Below are positions 22,549 to 34,561 of a stretch of DNA of 64,000 nucleotides, piece by piece (position 1 is the first letter of the stretch; each line of letters opens with the position of its first letter). Position numbers and translations under genes: made by a program. The notes under the pieces were generated by a model that was not told where the DNA came from, made no database searches, and was given only the letters and a program-made list of their open reading frames with translations. Source of the stretch: Cordia subcordata (Eukaryota > Streptophyta > Magnoliopsida > Boraginales > Cordiaceae); NCBI GenBank assembly GCA_028554755.1, contig JAPTOF010000025.1:3335501-3399500 (forward strand), given 5' to 3'.

Positions 22549-23099
22549 TATTCACTCTTGTTCTCCACTTTGCTGCTTCATGTCGCGTTTGTGACAAGTG
22601 CTCCAAGACAGGCATGTCACCGTTCCCCTTCTCTCCAGCTTGATTCTCACTGACTGCATTGGTGTAATAATTAAGTGAATAATGAGTAGATAATATACAT
22701 GTTTGCCAAAGCATTGATGTGATTAATTAAGCTTATAGAAGTTAGTTTAATTTCCAGGGAAGATTCTTTGTTTTTTCGTTTCAATATTCTTGATCATTTT
22801 CCTTGCCTGTCCTGGTGAATGATGTCTTAACTTTTTTTTTTTAATCAGTAAAATATTGGAAAATTAACAATAACAATGCAATCTTACATGCATGCAACCA
22901 AAGTTGTTTTTGATTATCTTATAAAGTCATTGTTTTCATTTCATAGCAAAAATAGAGGAGAGATTTAATTTCTCGTTTGAGTAGCAAAAAACGAATAAAG
23001 AAAATAAAAAGAAACAAATTTTATAGTTTCTTTGCTTGAATTATAATAAAGAAGGAAAAAAGAAAGAAGATAAGTTTTAAGTAAAAATTACCAAAACTT
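22549..23099. other. intergenic, nothing recognised
   Basis: AT-rich DNA without supported genes between the MITE at 22151-22548 and the inverted-repeat arm at 23100. Confidence 0.4.
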
Positions 23100-23330
23100 G
23101 TTTTGGAGTTTCCAAAACCCAATCCAGGTTTCCAAAACTTGATCTTGAGGAATCTCGCCGCCATTGTGTTTTTTAAATCAACAAGCATTAATTCGGGTTT
23201 AGATAAAGAGTTCCAGGTTTATATAAGCCGAAAATGGGTTTTGAAATTCCGAAAAGGTTACTTTTGCAAATCATTTGAAAACAGAGTCATTTTTAAAAAG
23301 TTTAGAAAAAAGAGGCTAACTATAAAAAAA
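23100..23330 (+). repeat. inverted-repeat arm I2
   Basis: Inverse partner of 21905-22150. Together with D2 at 23370-23769 it repeats the block 21415-22150 with one part flipped. Confidence 0.65.
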
Positions 23331-23369
23331 AAAATCAAAATAATATGCAAAAAGTGGGGGTTTTTTTTT

Positions 23370-23769
23370 TGACAAATTCAAGTTTGATCTTTTTCAGATA
23401 AAAGAGAAATAAAGTATTATCTCTCAATGTAGTTAGTTGGCATATTAACTTAATAAATTACTTTTTCTTTTTAATATGTCAATTAAATATATATTTAAGA
23501 AGTGATAAACGAGTGAAGAAAAAAAAATGTTTTGCGTACAAATTGCATATAAATGATGGACTCCAAAATCCTCTTGAATTGGCAAAGATAGGTTTCAAGA
23601 CGCCGTGGAAAGTTACCGAAGTGAATGTACGTATTTGCCTTATTCCAGCCTGTCCTAGGGAAGATACAAAAAAGTTTTCGTATAAGAAATATTGAATATT
23701 GACCATGGTTTAGAAATTCGTGCTAAACTAAGATCAAATTAAAGGATTAAATAATAACAGTAACATTAT
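23370..23769 (+). repeat. right copy of the duplicated segment (D2)
   Basis: Direct repeat of 21415-21818 (blocks such as TTTGCGTACAAATTGC and GAAGTGAATGTACGTATTTG). An insertion near 23560-23605 distinguishes it. Confidence 0.7.
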
Positions 23770-24076
23770 TGTTGTGTTTGGTATAAACTTATTATAAAAT
23801 ATTTATTTTATTTGATATTTATATAAAAAATTATAGGTTGTTTTGAATTTTCATAAGAATTTTTTTCGATAAAATGTCTCATTTATAGTTGTAGAAGTTA
23901 AGTCAAAGATGAATTATATTTTATAAGATAAAAAGTATGATTTGTTTTAATTTTTTATAAGATGTTTGTGATAAAATATCGTATGTGTTATAAGATAAAA
24001 GGATAAAATAAATATTTTCTCCTTCACATTAAGAAAATAAACATTTTATAATAAACTTATTCTAAAAATAACATAA
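23770..24076 (+). mobile_element. MITE-like inverted-repeat element
   Basis: The left side GTATAAACTTATTATAAAAT is mirrored at the right by ATTTTATAATAAACTTAT, giving arms of about 27 bases with few mismatches. It is AT-rich and non-coding. Confidence 0.55.
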
Positions 24077-24527
24077 GGTCTAATAATTTGAGAATGTGAA
24101 TAATTTATAATAAAATTATATAAATAATTCATTCAATTTCATTTATAGTGACTAGAAGAGCAATTACCCAATCCATTTGTGATGGTGTCCAAGAGAACTT
24201 TTATTTCACTCGAAGCCAAAAAGCGTGTGAAGGCCAGCTCAATTTCTCCTTTTTTTTGGCTTTAAATAATCCTGCTGCAATGCTAAGCATTGCCTTGGAA
24301 CTGTACGATGCATGGATAGGGCAAATTAAGACCTAATCTATTGGCCGCCAGTCTAGACTCAGTAAATAAGTAAATGTAAAACAATTTGACTTTTTTATGT
24401 TTTGGGTGCATGGACAATTCATTTGTACCAATCGAGGACATTGCAATTTCCATGTTAATTCTGAACTCATCGATGGATTTCTACTTTTGGGCTTCCGAAT
24501 TGACTCCGTATGAATTTATATATATAT
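24077..24527. other. intergenic, nothing recognised
   Basis: A 62-codon open stretch at 24148-24336 shows no domain. No gene is supported. Confidence 0.4.
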
Positions 24528-25451
24528 AGGGTTTTTTTTTATAAATAACTCCATTTCTATTATTATTATAAAAAATAGTCTTATTTTCGATTGCATTTCA
24601 AAAGTAGTATTTTCGGTTATTGAAAGGTCGAAATAGGCCATTCAACTACTGTCAAGCTAGATTTTTACACGCTAGTAGCCACGTAGGAATTTCGATTATT
24701 GAACAACCGATTTCGGTTTTTCAACAGCCGAAAATAGTTGAAAAATATATTTTCCTGTCAACCGGTAGATTCTTGCTTTTCAACGGTTAATTTCTGCTAT
24801 TGAATAGCTAAAAGCTTGTCCCGTCATTCCGACTTCACATCAACGAATATTTGACTGACAAGGTGGTAACCATATTCGTTTCTAAAATAGCTGAAATCCC
24901 AATTTCGGCCGAATTCGGATATTCAACTAACGAACTCAGCCTCACAACTAGCTATTTAAACCCCCATCCTCCTTCCCGTTGCTTCCAAACATCTGGCTTT
25001 TGCCTATTGCTAGCCAAAAAAAACTTGCATATGTTTTGTTAACAATAATTTCAGCTTGGCCAAAGGTTTGAAACTCCTAAATTGTACTTGTAAACCACTC
25101 AATATTTTATACCAATCCTAAAAATAATATGAATCTAGGCTCATCATATAGATGCTTATCGCATCTGGGTACTCGAACCTCCCTCAAATATGTGGTGGTC
25201 GTCATCAGATGAGTCCTATGCTAAGCATAATGAATGAGAAGAGATGTGTCCTCTGGTACTGGTCTGTGGGCTATAGCGTCACCTACGCACAATAAATGAA
25301 TTGATTAATAAATATTTTAATAGAAATTCATATTGATAATAATTATAATAGTAGTAGTAATAATAATAATAAAACTAATAATAATAACAATAAGAATAAG
25401 AATAATAATAATAAAACTAATTGATATAATAATTATAATAATTACAATATC

Positions 25452-25516
<65 letters not shown>

Positions 25517-25626
25517 GACTACTACTACTACTACTACTACTACTAATAATAATAATAATACCAATAATAATAATAAAACTAATTGATAAAATAATTATTA
25601 TAATAATAAGCAAACCAACAACAACA

Positions 25627-25658
<32 letters not shown>

Positions 25659-26328
25659 TTCAACGTGGTGATTACAATATCAACATCTAAAACTAAACTA
25701 CACGACAATAACATCAATAATCATATCACCCATTTCATACGTAATATAAACATGCACAACATATATGTACACACAGAGCATGAATATATACATAAATATG
25801 ATATATACAACTATACATACAAATGAAACATACATATACATGAAACAACTTGAAAAAACATGAAAAACAATAATTTAAATCGGTAAAAACTTGAAAAAAC
25901 TTACAACAAGAGGCAAAATTCTAGGCTTGAAGCTTATTGTGTGAGATATTGAGTGTTTTAAGCTAAAAATTCGTGGGGTAAAACAAGGGGGGAGAAAAAA
26001 AACTTAAAAATTGTGTGGGGAAGAAGAAGAAGGGAGGGTTTAAATCTAAGTAACGTTCGGCTATTCAATAGCCGAATTTGGCTATTGAATAGCCGAAAGC
26101 GTTAAAAATGAGGGCCCATAAATAGCGTACTGTTACACAGCAAGTTTCGGCTATTGAATAGCCGAAAGTTGCTCTGCCACGGTACGCTATTTATTGCTCC
26201 CATTTTTATTTTTTGAAACACCATTTTCGTTTACTCAATCTTCGAAAATGCTACTTTTTAAAGTCTTACCCAAATAAGGCTATTTTTCAAATTAAGTTTT
26301 TTAAGTGTGTTATTTATAAAAAAAATCC

Positions 26329-26330
<2 letters not shown>
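24528..26330. mobile_element. ~1.8 kb non-autonomous DNA transposon with long imperfect inverted termini
   Basis: The left end (GGTTTTTTTTTATAAATAAC, then AAAAATAGTCTTATTTT and AAAAGTAGTATTTTCG) is mirrored at the right end (GTTATTTATAAAAAAAATCC, AATAAGGCTATTTTTC, CGAAAATGCTACTTTTT) over about 100 bases. It sits between TATATATA runs that may hold the target duplication. Both arms carry repeats of a palindrome TCGGCTATTCAATAGCCGA and variants (24607, 24690, 24770, 26050-26095, 26146-26168). A long AAT microsatellite occupies the centre. There is no transposase; Mutator-like is one possibility. Confidence 0.6.
25330..25660. repeat. (AAT)n-type microsatellite
   Basis: About 330 bases of AAT/TAA triplets with AGA/ACT interruptions and a run of ACT. 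The Ile-rich open frames on both strands are artefacts of this repeat. Confidence 0.95.

Positions 26331-26342
<12 letters not shown>

Positions 26343-26368
<26 letters not shown>
26343..26368. repeat. (AC)n microsatellite
   Basis: Uninterrupted AC dinucleotides directly left of the dispersed repeat at 26369. Confidence 0.95.
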
Positions 26369-27451
26369 TAGTGTAATACCCGTGCCACACACGGATTGCA
26401 AAATATATGATTGATTTTTCTAAAAAATAGAGTCTTTTATATTAATTTAAACATTACTATCAAATTATATTTTAAGAATTAAATAAACATGGATTCATAT
26501 AGAAAATAGAATTCATGTTTCTCTTTTAATACTAACTATCCTAATTCAATAACAGTTTTATCTCTACAAATGAGTTAAACTTAAACAAATGTAGATCGTC
26601 TTTTCTTTTTCAAATGAAAACCTTGGTTTTCCTTTTATTTTTTTACTTTTTAAATTTAAGTATTCTATTTAATTACTATAGATATTTCATAAGAAAAATT
26701 ATTGTTATTAGTGGATAAGAACACTAATAGTTTTACAGATAAGAGCACACATAAAAAATACAAATAAATTCTGAAAGATAAAAAGTAAAAAAAATATTAA
26801 AATGAGATGAGTACTTGGATATCAAGCTATCTAGAAATCAAGGAATACCTGCTACTAATTTTGCAATGAAAAGATCATTTTGGAAGAAATGATAGATACG
26901 ATACTGAAATTTCAAAAGAAGACAGTTAACTAAAGAGGCAAAATAAAATTAAATAGCTGAAAGATCAACAATGTGTAATAGTATATGTGAGTAAAAGTTT
27001 TACTTTAAAAAAAAAAGAAAAACATAATATAGAATATAGGATCTGAATATAAAAAACATATGAATAAAAAAAGCAATTTGCCAATATTAACCAAAACTCA
27101 AATTACCATAAATAGCATTATATAGCAATGATATATTAAATAAATTACAATAATTTTCAATTATAGTAATAGAAAACAATTAAAATAGATAACGATCTGA
27201 TAACAACCAAATTGGAGAGTTACCATAGATATCTGCAATCAATCCAAATTGCATGTCATAATTCTCATATCTAATATTTAAATATTAAAATAAATTAGTA
27301 AATTAACGTAAATCTCACTAAAATAAAACAAAATCATTTATTCACAAATATAGCAGTTGATATTATTGTTATGTAAGAGAGCCACGTGGCAAAAAGATTT
27401 TAAGAATGCTATTTATGCGACATTTGTCATTATTGTATTACAAAAGATTCT

Positions 27452-27460
<9 letters not shown>
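26369..27460 (+). mobile_element. dispersed non-coding repeat, probably a non-autonomous transposon
   Basis: It starts TAGTGTAATACCCGTGCC and ends near TTCTATATATATATG, bracketed by (AC)n and (GT)n tracts. The right part (26998-27460) recurs in reverse orientation at 53785-54240. A GCCACGTGGC palindrome lies near the right end (27381-27390). Helitron-like or another class; not decided. Confidence 0.55.
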
Positions 27461-27500
<40 letters not shown>

Positions 27501-27502
27501 AT
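27453..27502. repeat. (TA)n(GT)n microsatellite
   Basis: TATATATATGTGTGTG run directly right of the dispersed repeat. Confidence 0.95.
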
Positions 27503-27533
27503 GCAAAAACTGAAATTTTAAAGAATAGGTCAT

Positions 27534-27656
27534 AGAGGGTGTTTGGCTCTGCTTATTTTAGGTGTTTATAAGCACTTAGAAAAAAGTACCATCTCATATG
27601 CTTTTACTATTTAGGTGCTTATAAGTACCAAATAAACAAAGCCAAACACCTTCTTA
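27534..27656 (+). mobile_element. short (~120 bp) hAT-like MITE
   Basis: The left end AGAGGGTGTTTGGCTCTG is mirrored by the right end AAAGCCAAACACCTTCTTA. GTGCTTATAAG motifs link it to the larger MITEs around 20-22 kb. Confidence 0.7.
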
Positions 27657-28525
27657 TTCACATTCATAATCTTTTTCTCCCTAGATTGATAATGATAATT
27701 AATTCATAATATGTTTGAAAAATCACCTTATAATTGAATTTAGGTGTAATTAGAACTAATTAAATAGTTAAGTGTGTTTGTCTAATCAAATAATTACTTG
27801 ATCAGAAGTTAATTAGGTGAAATTGGACCTTCTTAGTTACACTCTTTAATTTTCATTGGGAAGGTGTGAGTGGTATAATTACTTAGGGTAACTACACTCT
27901 AACAACAACTTTTCATACTTTTTTTTATTGTTTTTATATTTGACATGCTTCACTATAAAATAAATTTAAATAATAAAAAATTTTTAAAATAAATAAATTT
28001 GAATAAAATTAAAATAAATTAGTGTTAAATAAATCAAATTATATAATATAAAATACATGAAAAATATAAATAGATAATTTTTAATAAATATATAAGTTAT
28101 TTAATTTTAATATTTCTGAATATTATTATATTTTTTATAAATAATATTTAAAATTGAAATATTAGTAGTAGATAATTTTTAGTTTCACATATTTATATTT
28201 ATAATTCATATATTTCTAATAAGTGATATTTATTTTTATAATAAATAATAAATTTCTTTTAGATATTTTTAATAATCAACAATTTTAAATATTTTTTAGT
28301 ATAAATAAATTCTAAAAATAAATATTTATTTTTAAAGTTAAATTATTAACTATGTAATTACCATCTATGTTACTAAACATGTCATAAGGAATTAAGGTAT
28401 AATTACGCTGTGGTAACCAAACACAACCTGTGATTTAAATTATTGTGTAATTAATAGGCAATGTAGTTTACTACCTTAGAAATTACATTGTCTTGTAATT
28501 ATACTGTAGTGTCCAAATAGACCCT
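27657..28525. other. AT-rich non-coding, possibly decayed transposon
   Basis: Very AT-rich. GTAATTA-rich ends at 27720-27900 and 28350-28520 suggest an old element, but termini could not be matched. Confidence 0.35.
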
Positions 28526-28582
<57 letters not shown>

Positions 28583-28597
28583 ACATATACATATATT
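28526..28597. repeat. (TA)n(CA)n microsatellite
   Basis: TATATATA changing to ACACACAC, about 70 bases. Confidence 0.95.
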
Positions 28598-29580
28598 AAC
28601 AAATTCAATAGGCCAAAAACAACTTTTGCATATTGTGAGAGGAAATCCTGGGATCAAAATGTTTAAGACAATAATTCCCTTAAACTAGCTAAGAACGATG
28701 TGAATTAGGTTACGTTTGTTGATGCTAGATAGAGCATAACTTCAAGAACTTGCTACGCTTCAGATGATCCTCTCAAGAAACCATGGTTATTAACATTGTA
28801 TAGACATTGATTGTCTCGCCTGTCGGGTAAACCCATTGAGCGAGAATTGGTTTATGAAAGGTTAAACCTATAAACCCTGTCTGATTGCCAAGAGGTATTG
28901 TAAATGTTGTAGTTTGACTATGACAAGACGTTCCCTCCCATAATATTGGTCAAGTACATTGTTCACATATGGGATGCACCGTTGTACTACAAAGTTTGAT
29001 TAGTAGGCGTTTAGATGGATTTCTTTTAAAGGAAGCTGAATGGGATGTGTACATGATGCAACCCAAAATGTTCACATCTATTAGTGAAATTATAAAACTT
29101 ATGCCTTAATCGTCCATGTGTGGACTTGTGCAAGTATCTTGTGTAGTACTTATCACCTCTCCCTTTCGGGGAATGGCTGCAATCACAACCAAATGATTGA
29201 ATAAGTAGGGGTTTTGATAAAGTACCAAGACGTGTGCCTTTGTTAAGAATGAATATGTGCCCTATGTTTGTAAATAGGCTAATGATTATGATTCTTTATA
29301 GTATGGTAGTGTGGATGCCATTTGATATTATAAAGTAAAAGAAGGCTATGTCTATTATCTTATTTCTCCATTGATATAGGATCGACTAGAGTAGCCGAAG
29401 TAATCGGGAACATTCCGACCATAAAGCCCTGGGACAAGCCCCCCCAATCAACCTGAAGATAACCTCAACGACATCCCTGTTGCGTTTGATGATCACATAG
29501 CAGTCTTAAGAAGCAAGATACGTGTCCCCAGCCACAAACTATATATAGGATTTCCTGATACCCAAATAAGGTAACTTCAC
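28598..29580. other. intergenic, nothing recognised
   Basis: Less AT-rich than its left neighbour and probably old retroelement sequence, but no domain or LTR end could be identified. Confidence 0.35.
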
Positions 29581-31555
29581 TGATGTGTTCGTTTTGTGTG
29601 TGTTTATGTATTGCATGAATGTACTTGCTTTGAGGTGTTTTGAGCTTCATTTGGTATATTAGTATAGTATTTAGGTCATACTTGTGCTTACTAGGGTTTT
29701 GTATGTGCATAATTGAACTTAGGACTTAAATGCTACACTAATATGCGTTATTGCTTGATTTAAGTGAGATTTGGAGCAATGCTCAGAGCCCAAGAGGATG
29801 ATGATTTGGTGATCGAGCAAAGCCAAGGGTGTTTTGGAAGAGAAGAAATGAAGATAAAGCCATTTGGAAGCTCCCAGGAGAAGAACAAAGCAATCGGGCA
29901 AAACCAAGCACAATTAGAGCCGAAATCTGGAGCTTGCACCCATAAAGGGAATGGATAAAGCTTGGACATGTGTTATTGGAATGAAAAGATGAAGAAAAAT
30001 GGCCTTAGAGGTGCCTAGAAGTGATACGAGGCCATTATAAAAAATAGTGCGCGAATAGGTTCCGAAATGAGCAAGATATGAGAAAACTGCTGAAGGACGG
30101 TTCCACCCCTTCCCAAGGTGGGCCAACTAGCCCAGAGACCGACCCTAACCAGAATGCAACTTATTTTGGTCGATCTCACTTGATTTTGGGGCTGGAGACT
30201 GACCCGATAGCCAGCTTTTGTAGTAGAGGCGCCCATTTTGAGCTCATTTTGCATATCTTTTACTCCATCTTTCACCCCAAACTCACACACCCATTTCCCT
30301 AAACCTTAAATCTACCTATAACCACCTCTCTCTCTCTCACTCACTCACATACACATACATACTTCTAAATACATTTTAGCACTAGAAATCAAGCCTCTAA
30401 GAGGATCAAACACAAGGATTTGGGTATAGCTCTTGGATTGTAAAGATATGGCTTTAGATAAAAGGGTAGCATCTTTGTCTCTCTTTCATCCGAAGTTAGA
30501 GTGATTTACTCTTGTATTATGGATGATTATTGCACCATTGTTATGGGTATTTGATGGATTTATATATATATATGTATATATGTATATACTTGTACTTAGG
30601 GTTTTGATTGGCAAATTTACATTCATGTCTATGTGTTTGTAGAAATGCCTCAATGATGTTGCAAATGTATATTAAAGTCTATTATGCTATTAACCATATC
30701 TAAATCATTGTATGAGCATGTCTATGTGTTTGTGTGATGATTGCATGATAGGTATGCTTATATATATTTCTATGTGCGTGTTTACATACTTAATAGCATC
30801 AATAGCTTCTATTGCTTACATGTTGGGTGCTATTGCTTAAATTGGTGTAATCTAAGTATGTCTATGTGCCTAGTAATAGAATACTTTGGAATATTCTCAA
30901 ATGCCATACCTTAGATGTGTTTGCTTTGTGCTCAAACATTAAGACCTGCTATTATGATGATGATCGGTGGTGCATAACTAATGGCTAGCCTAGGTCGAGT
31001 CTCTCTTAGCTTTAAATCCAGCTAATGGGCTTTAGGGTAGGTTAGTCAACCTTAGACGGACTAGATCTTGGCTTTAAATCCAGTTAACGGTTTAGACGCT
31101 AGGGTCCTAACTAGCTAGCTTTATGGCCCTAAGTCATAAAGACTACGCTATAGCTCTAGGTTAGTCGACGCCTAGGGATGGATCGACACTAAGGCTTAAG
31201 GTGTAATTAGGAGGTTAATTAGGAGTCTAGACGAGAGCAACCAAGTTTAATCCATCAAGCAACCCTAATAGGAAATAGTTATCACCTATTTGAAAGACGT
31301 AATCACCCTAGATCTCATTTCCACGTGTTTGACTCCCTTAGATCGCTTGATTTCCCTATTTCACACACGCATTGCCTTTTTATTTTCTTGCCTGTAGCTT
31401 AGATTTATCTTTCCTGAGGTTTCCTCAAACCAAAAAAACCAAAAAAAGATTGTAGTTAGGACCCCAACATGTAGCTCTTTAGGACGCACTTAGCTTAGGA
31501 TACCACACATGTTAGGCCTTCCCATGGATTTGACCTCGCACTCGCACACACTGTG
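29581..31555 (+). repeat. diverged gypsy LTR, apparently solo or truncated
   Basis: It starts TGATGTGTTCG and follows the same plan as the Athila-like LTRs at 32665 and 43828: GTGTGTTTATGTATTG near the start, ATGCTACACTAATA, repeated CATGTCTATGTGTTTG, then GGCTTTAAATCCAGTTAA and CCTAGGGATGG blocks in the right third. Sequence identity is low but the order is kept. No gag follows; a gypsy protease fragment of another family begins at about 31560. The right end is estimated. Confidence 0.6.
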
Positions 31556-31559
31556 CTAC

Positions 31560-32664
31560 ATTGGAGACAATAGTAGCTACATTGATCTTTTTGCAAATTT
31601 TATGGTAGTAAATAGCCCAACCACGATCAATGGCATTATAAGAGGAGAAACCCTTAATAAACTAGGGGCTACAATGTCAACCTACCGCTAGATGATGAAA
31701 TTCCTAACAAGAGATGGAGTGATAACTGCGGAGGGAAATTAACATGATGCTAGAACATGTTGCGTGGCAACATTGAAGCCGAAGGATGACTAAAAGAAAG
31801 TCGAGAACATGATGGTAGAACTCAGTAAAGATGATCCCCGAAGAGCGAGCCTAGTAGAGGAGCTAGGGATGATCGAGCTGGGACACCTCGATCAAAAAAC
31901 ATCTGTTGGAGCTAAATTGACGGAAGATCTCTGACAAGGTATTTCCAAATTCTTAATTATAAATTCAAATATATTTACTTGGAATAATGCTGACATGACA
32001 GGGATTGGTTCGAGAATCATCGAATACCACTTGAATATTGGCCCCATCTATAAATCGGTCAAGTAGACACGTCGACCGTTCAATACTGAAAAGAATCAGG
32101 CTATTCACGAAGAAGTGGAAAAATTGTAAAAAGTAGACCACAACAATGAAGTAAAATACCCAATGTGGGTTTCCAATGTAATGTTGGTAAAAAAGGCTAA
32201 TGGGATGTGGAGGCTTTGTGTAGACTTCTCTAACTTGAACAAAGTATGTCTAAAGGACAGCTTTGCCTAGAATTGACTAACTAGTGTATTCAATTACAAG
32301 ATTTGAAATGCTTTCATTCACTGACGCCTTCTCGAGTTACAACCAAATCAAGATGGCACCAGTCGACCAACAACATACACCTTTCATCATGGATCAAGGC
32401 TTGTATTACTATAAAGCGATGCCTTTTCAATTGAAAATGGTGGGGCAACCTATAAAAGAATGTCAATATGGCCTTCAAAGATCTAATTGGGTACAACTTG
32501 GAGGTGTAAATCGATGACATGCTCTTAGAGAGCAAGAAAGCATCAGACCATGTGTCCAATATGAATAAAGCCTTCCAAACTATGAAAAAGTTTGGGATAA
32601 TGCTAAACTTGGAAAAATGTGCCTTCAGGGTTTGTGGACGGAAGTTCCTAAGCTTTATGGTTGC
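31560..32664 (+). pseudogene. Ty3/gypsy protease to reverse transcriptase relic (second gypsy family)
   Basis: From about 31580 the protease tail is readable (DLFANFMVVNSPTTINGIIR, GETLNKLGATMSTYR). Reverse transcriptase follows at 32280-32660: MLSFTDAFSSYNQIKMAPVD, the GLYYYKAMPF block, and after shifts LESKKASDHVSNMNKAFQ and MLNLEKCAFRV. The sequence differs from the Athila-like elements. Multiple stops and shifts make it dead. It is cut at 32664 by the 5' LTR of the large element. Confidence 0.78.
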
Positions 32665-34555
32665 TGATGTGTTGTGTTTTTGCGTGTGTTTGCATTGTAA
32701 TTTATCTATGTTTAAGAAGTATTAAGTGCTCAAAAAGATGCATTGGTGTAGTTCTTTTAATAAGAATAGGCTTAAGCGTAAGCAAATGTACATATTGAGT
32801 TTAAGAGACAAATTGCTACAATAATTGCTTGTTTTCAATGATTTAGGTGAATTGGGTTAAGATCGAGATTGCACAATGATAGGTGATAAAGATGGGAGAT
32901 GTACGAGTCAAAAGGAGAAGATCGGAGGCCGGAAAGACAAAGAATGGAGGAAAGAAGTCAGTTGGACGACCAAGAAGAAGGAGCCGGTCGATCGGCCACT
33001 CCAGAGAGGTGCTAAAAATAGCCGGACGACTAGTCCTCCAAATCCGGTCGACCAGCCACTCCAGAGAGCATCACCAAAAAGCCGGTCGAGCTAAGAGAAG
33101 AAGCCGATAAACCGGCTAGGTCGATCGGTAGTTCGTGAAAAGTCGATATAAAAGCCTGATTTTCAGACTAAAAGGGAGGCTTTTTGATAATTTTTAGAGA
33201 GGATCTTTACACACCTAACACCCATAACACACACACACACTTAACCCTAGTCTTCACCTACAACACACACACTCTCTCACATATTTCATCACTTTGGAGC
33301 AAGAGAATTTAGAGGGTTTCAACATTTGGATTCAAGTTTGCTCAAGAGCTTTCTACAAGAATAGCTAGGATGAAAGGGAAGCTTGATAAACTCTCTTTCA
33401 TTCTATCTTTTATTATGATTGAGTAGACTTGAGTAGGGTAATTTTAGTTATGTAATGGGTTAGCTATATACTCTTATGATATGGGATTAAATGGCTGATT
33501 ATATATACATGCTTGATTTTCTTGTTCAAATGGTTATTTTCTCATTCATGTCTAAGTATTTGATTAAATGCCTAAATGAGTAATATGTGTATAAATTGAA
33601 GTCTATTTATTACTAAACACATATAATCCATGCTATAATCATGTTTATGTGTTTATATGCGGATGCTATGAAGTGGGTAATGCTTATATTCATGTCTATG
33701 TGTATATTTGCATGCCTAGTAGTGAATATGACTTCAATAATGCATACCGTTAGTTTTTAATTACTTCTAATGGTGTAATCCGAGCATGACGATGTTTGGT
33801 AGTCGAATAGGTCCTTTTATTCGCGAACACCTTGGCTTAGAACATGTATGAATGTGTTAACAAGTTAAATACTGCTATTGTGACCTTAGAATGACGAATC
33901 ATAATTTAGGGCTAGTCTAGGCCGAGTCTTCTTTGGCTTTAAATCTAGCCAATAGGTTTTAGGTTAGGTTTAGTCGACCTTAGCGACACGAGGTCTTGGC
34001 TTTAAATCCAGCTAATGATTTAGGTACTAGGGTAGGTTCATTCTAAATCACCTAGGAAGCTAGTTAGTTACTCTTAAGGCCCTAGGTCATAAGGACCACG
34101 CCGTAGCTCTAGGAGCGCCGCCTAGGGACGGACCCGCACCTAGTCTTAAGGGGAAATTAAGACACTAATTTAGCAACCTAGTTAAGAGTAATCACTAAAG
34201 TAAGCCATCATTCTTTAATCCTATAACAATTGAGTATAGAATTACCCATTCATAAGTTGAAGTCACCCTAACCCCTTTCCATTTGTTAGTTCCTCTAGAT
34301 TAGCTTGTCCCCCATTTTCCCAATTCCATAATTTAGTTTAATTCGTTTTAGCTAGAGCTCCCGACCATTCAAAAATCCAAAATCCCAAAAATAGATAGTT
34401 TATATTTCTTATTTTTAGGCACATTCTAGAACACACACGTAAAATCCATCTTACAACATAGCCTCCCTATGGTTTAACACCTGTTCTCGCACACTACATT
34501 GCATCGATCCGTGAGCTTGCGAGTCTTTAGAGCTTACACTCAAAGACATACACCA
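32665..34555 (+). repeat. 5' LTR of the Athila-like element
   Basis: TGATGTGTTGTG...CATACACCA, 1891 bases, aligned along its length with 43828-45708 and, reversed, with 38059-39931. It holds a GTCGACC-rich cassette at 32984-33131 and a TATAAAAG box at 33147-33154, so transcription probably starts around 33180. Confidence 0.92.
32984..33154 (+). promoter_or_regulatory. GTCGACC/GATCGG cassette and TATA box in the 5' LTR
   Basis: Repeated CCGGTCGA[TC]CGG-like motifs with CACTCCAGAGAG spacers lie directly upstream of TATAAAAG at 33147-33154. The same arrangement occurs at 44152-44296 in the 3' LTR. That this is the LTR promoter is inferred from position. Confidence 0.6.
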
Positions 34556-34561
34556 AGTTCT

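Noticed and set aside
24148..24336. 62-codon open stretch beginning with Met
   Set aside because: No similarity recognised and no neighbouring exons found.
25317..25671. Two long Ile-rich open frames on opposite strands
   Set aside because: They are translations of the AAT/TAA microsatellite and have no coding character.
29764..30302. Overlapping open frames on both strands inside the diverged LTR
   Set aside because: They lie in a region matching LTR layout, show no domain, and overlap each other in opposite strands.
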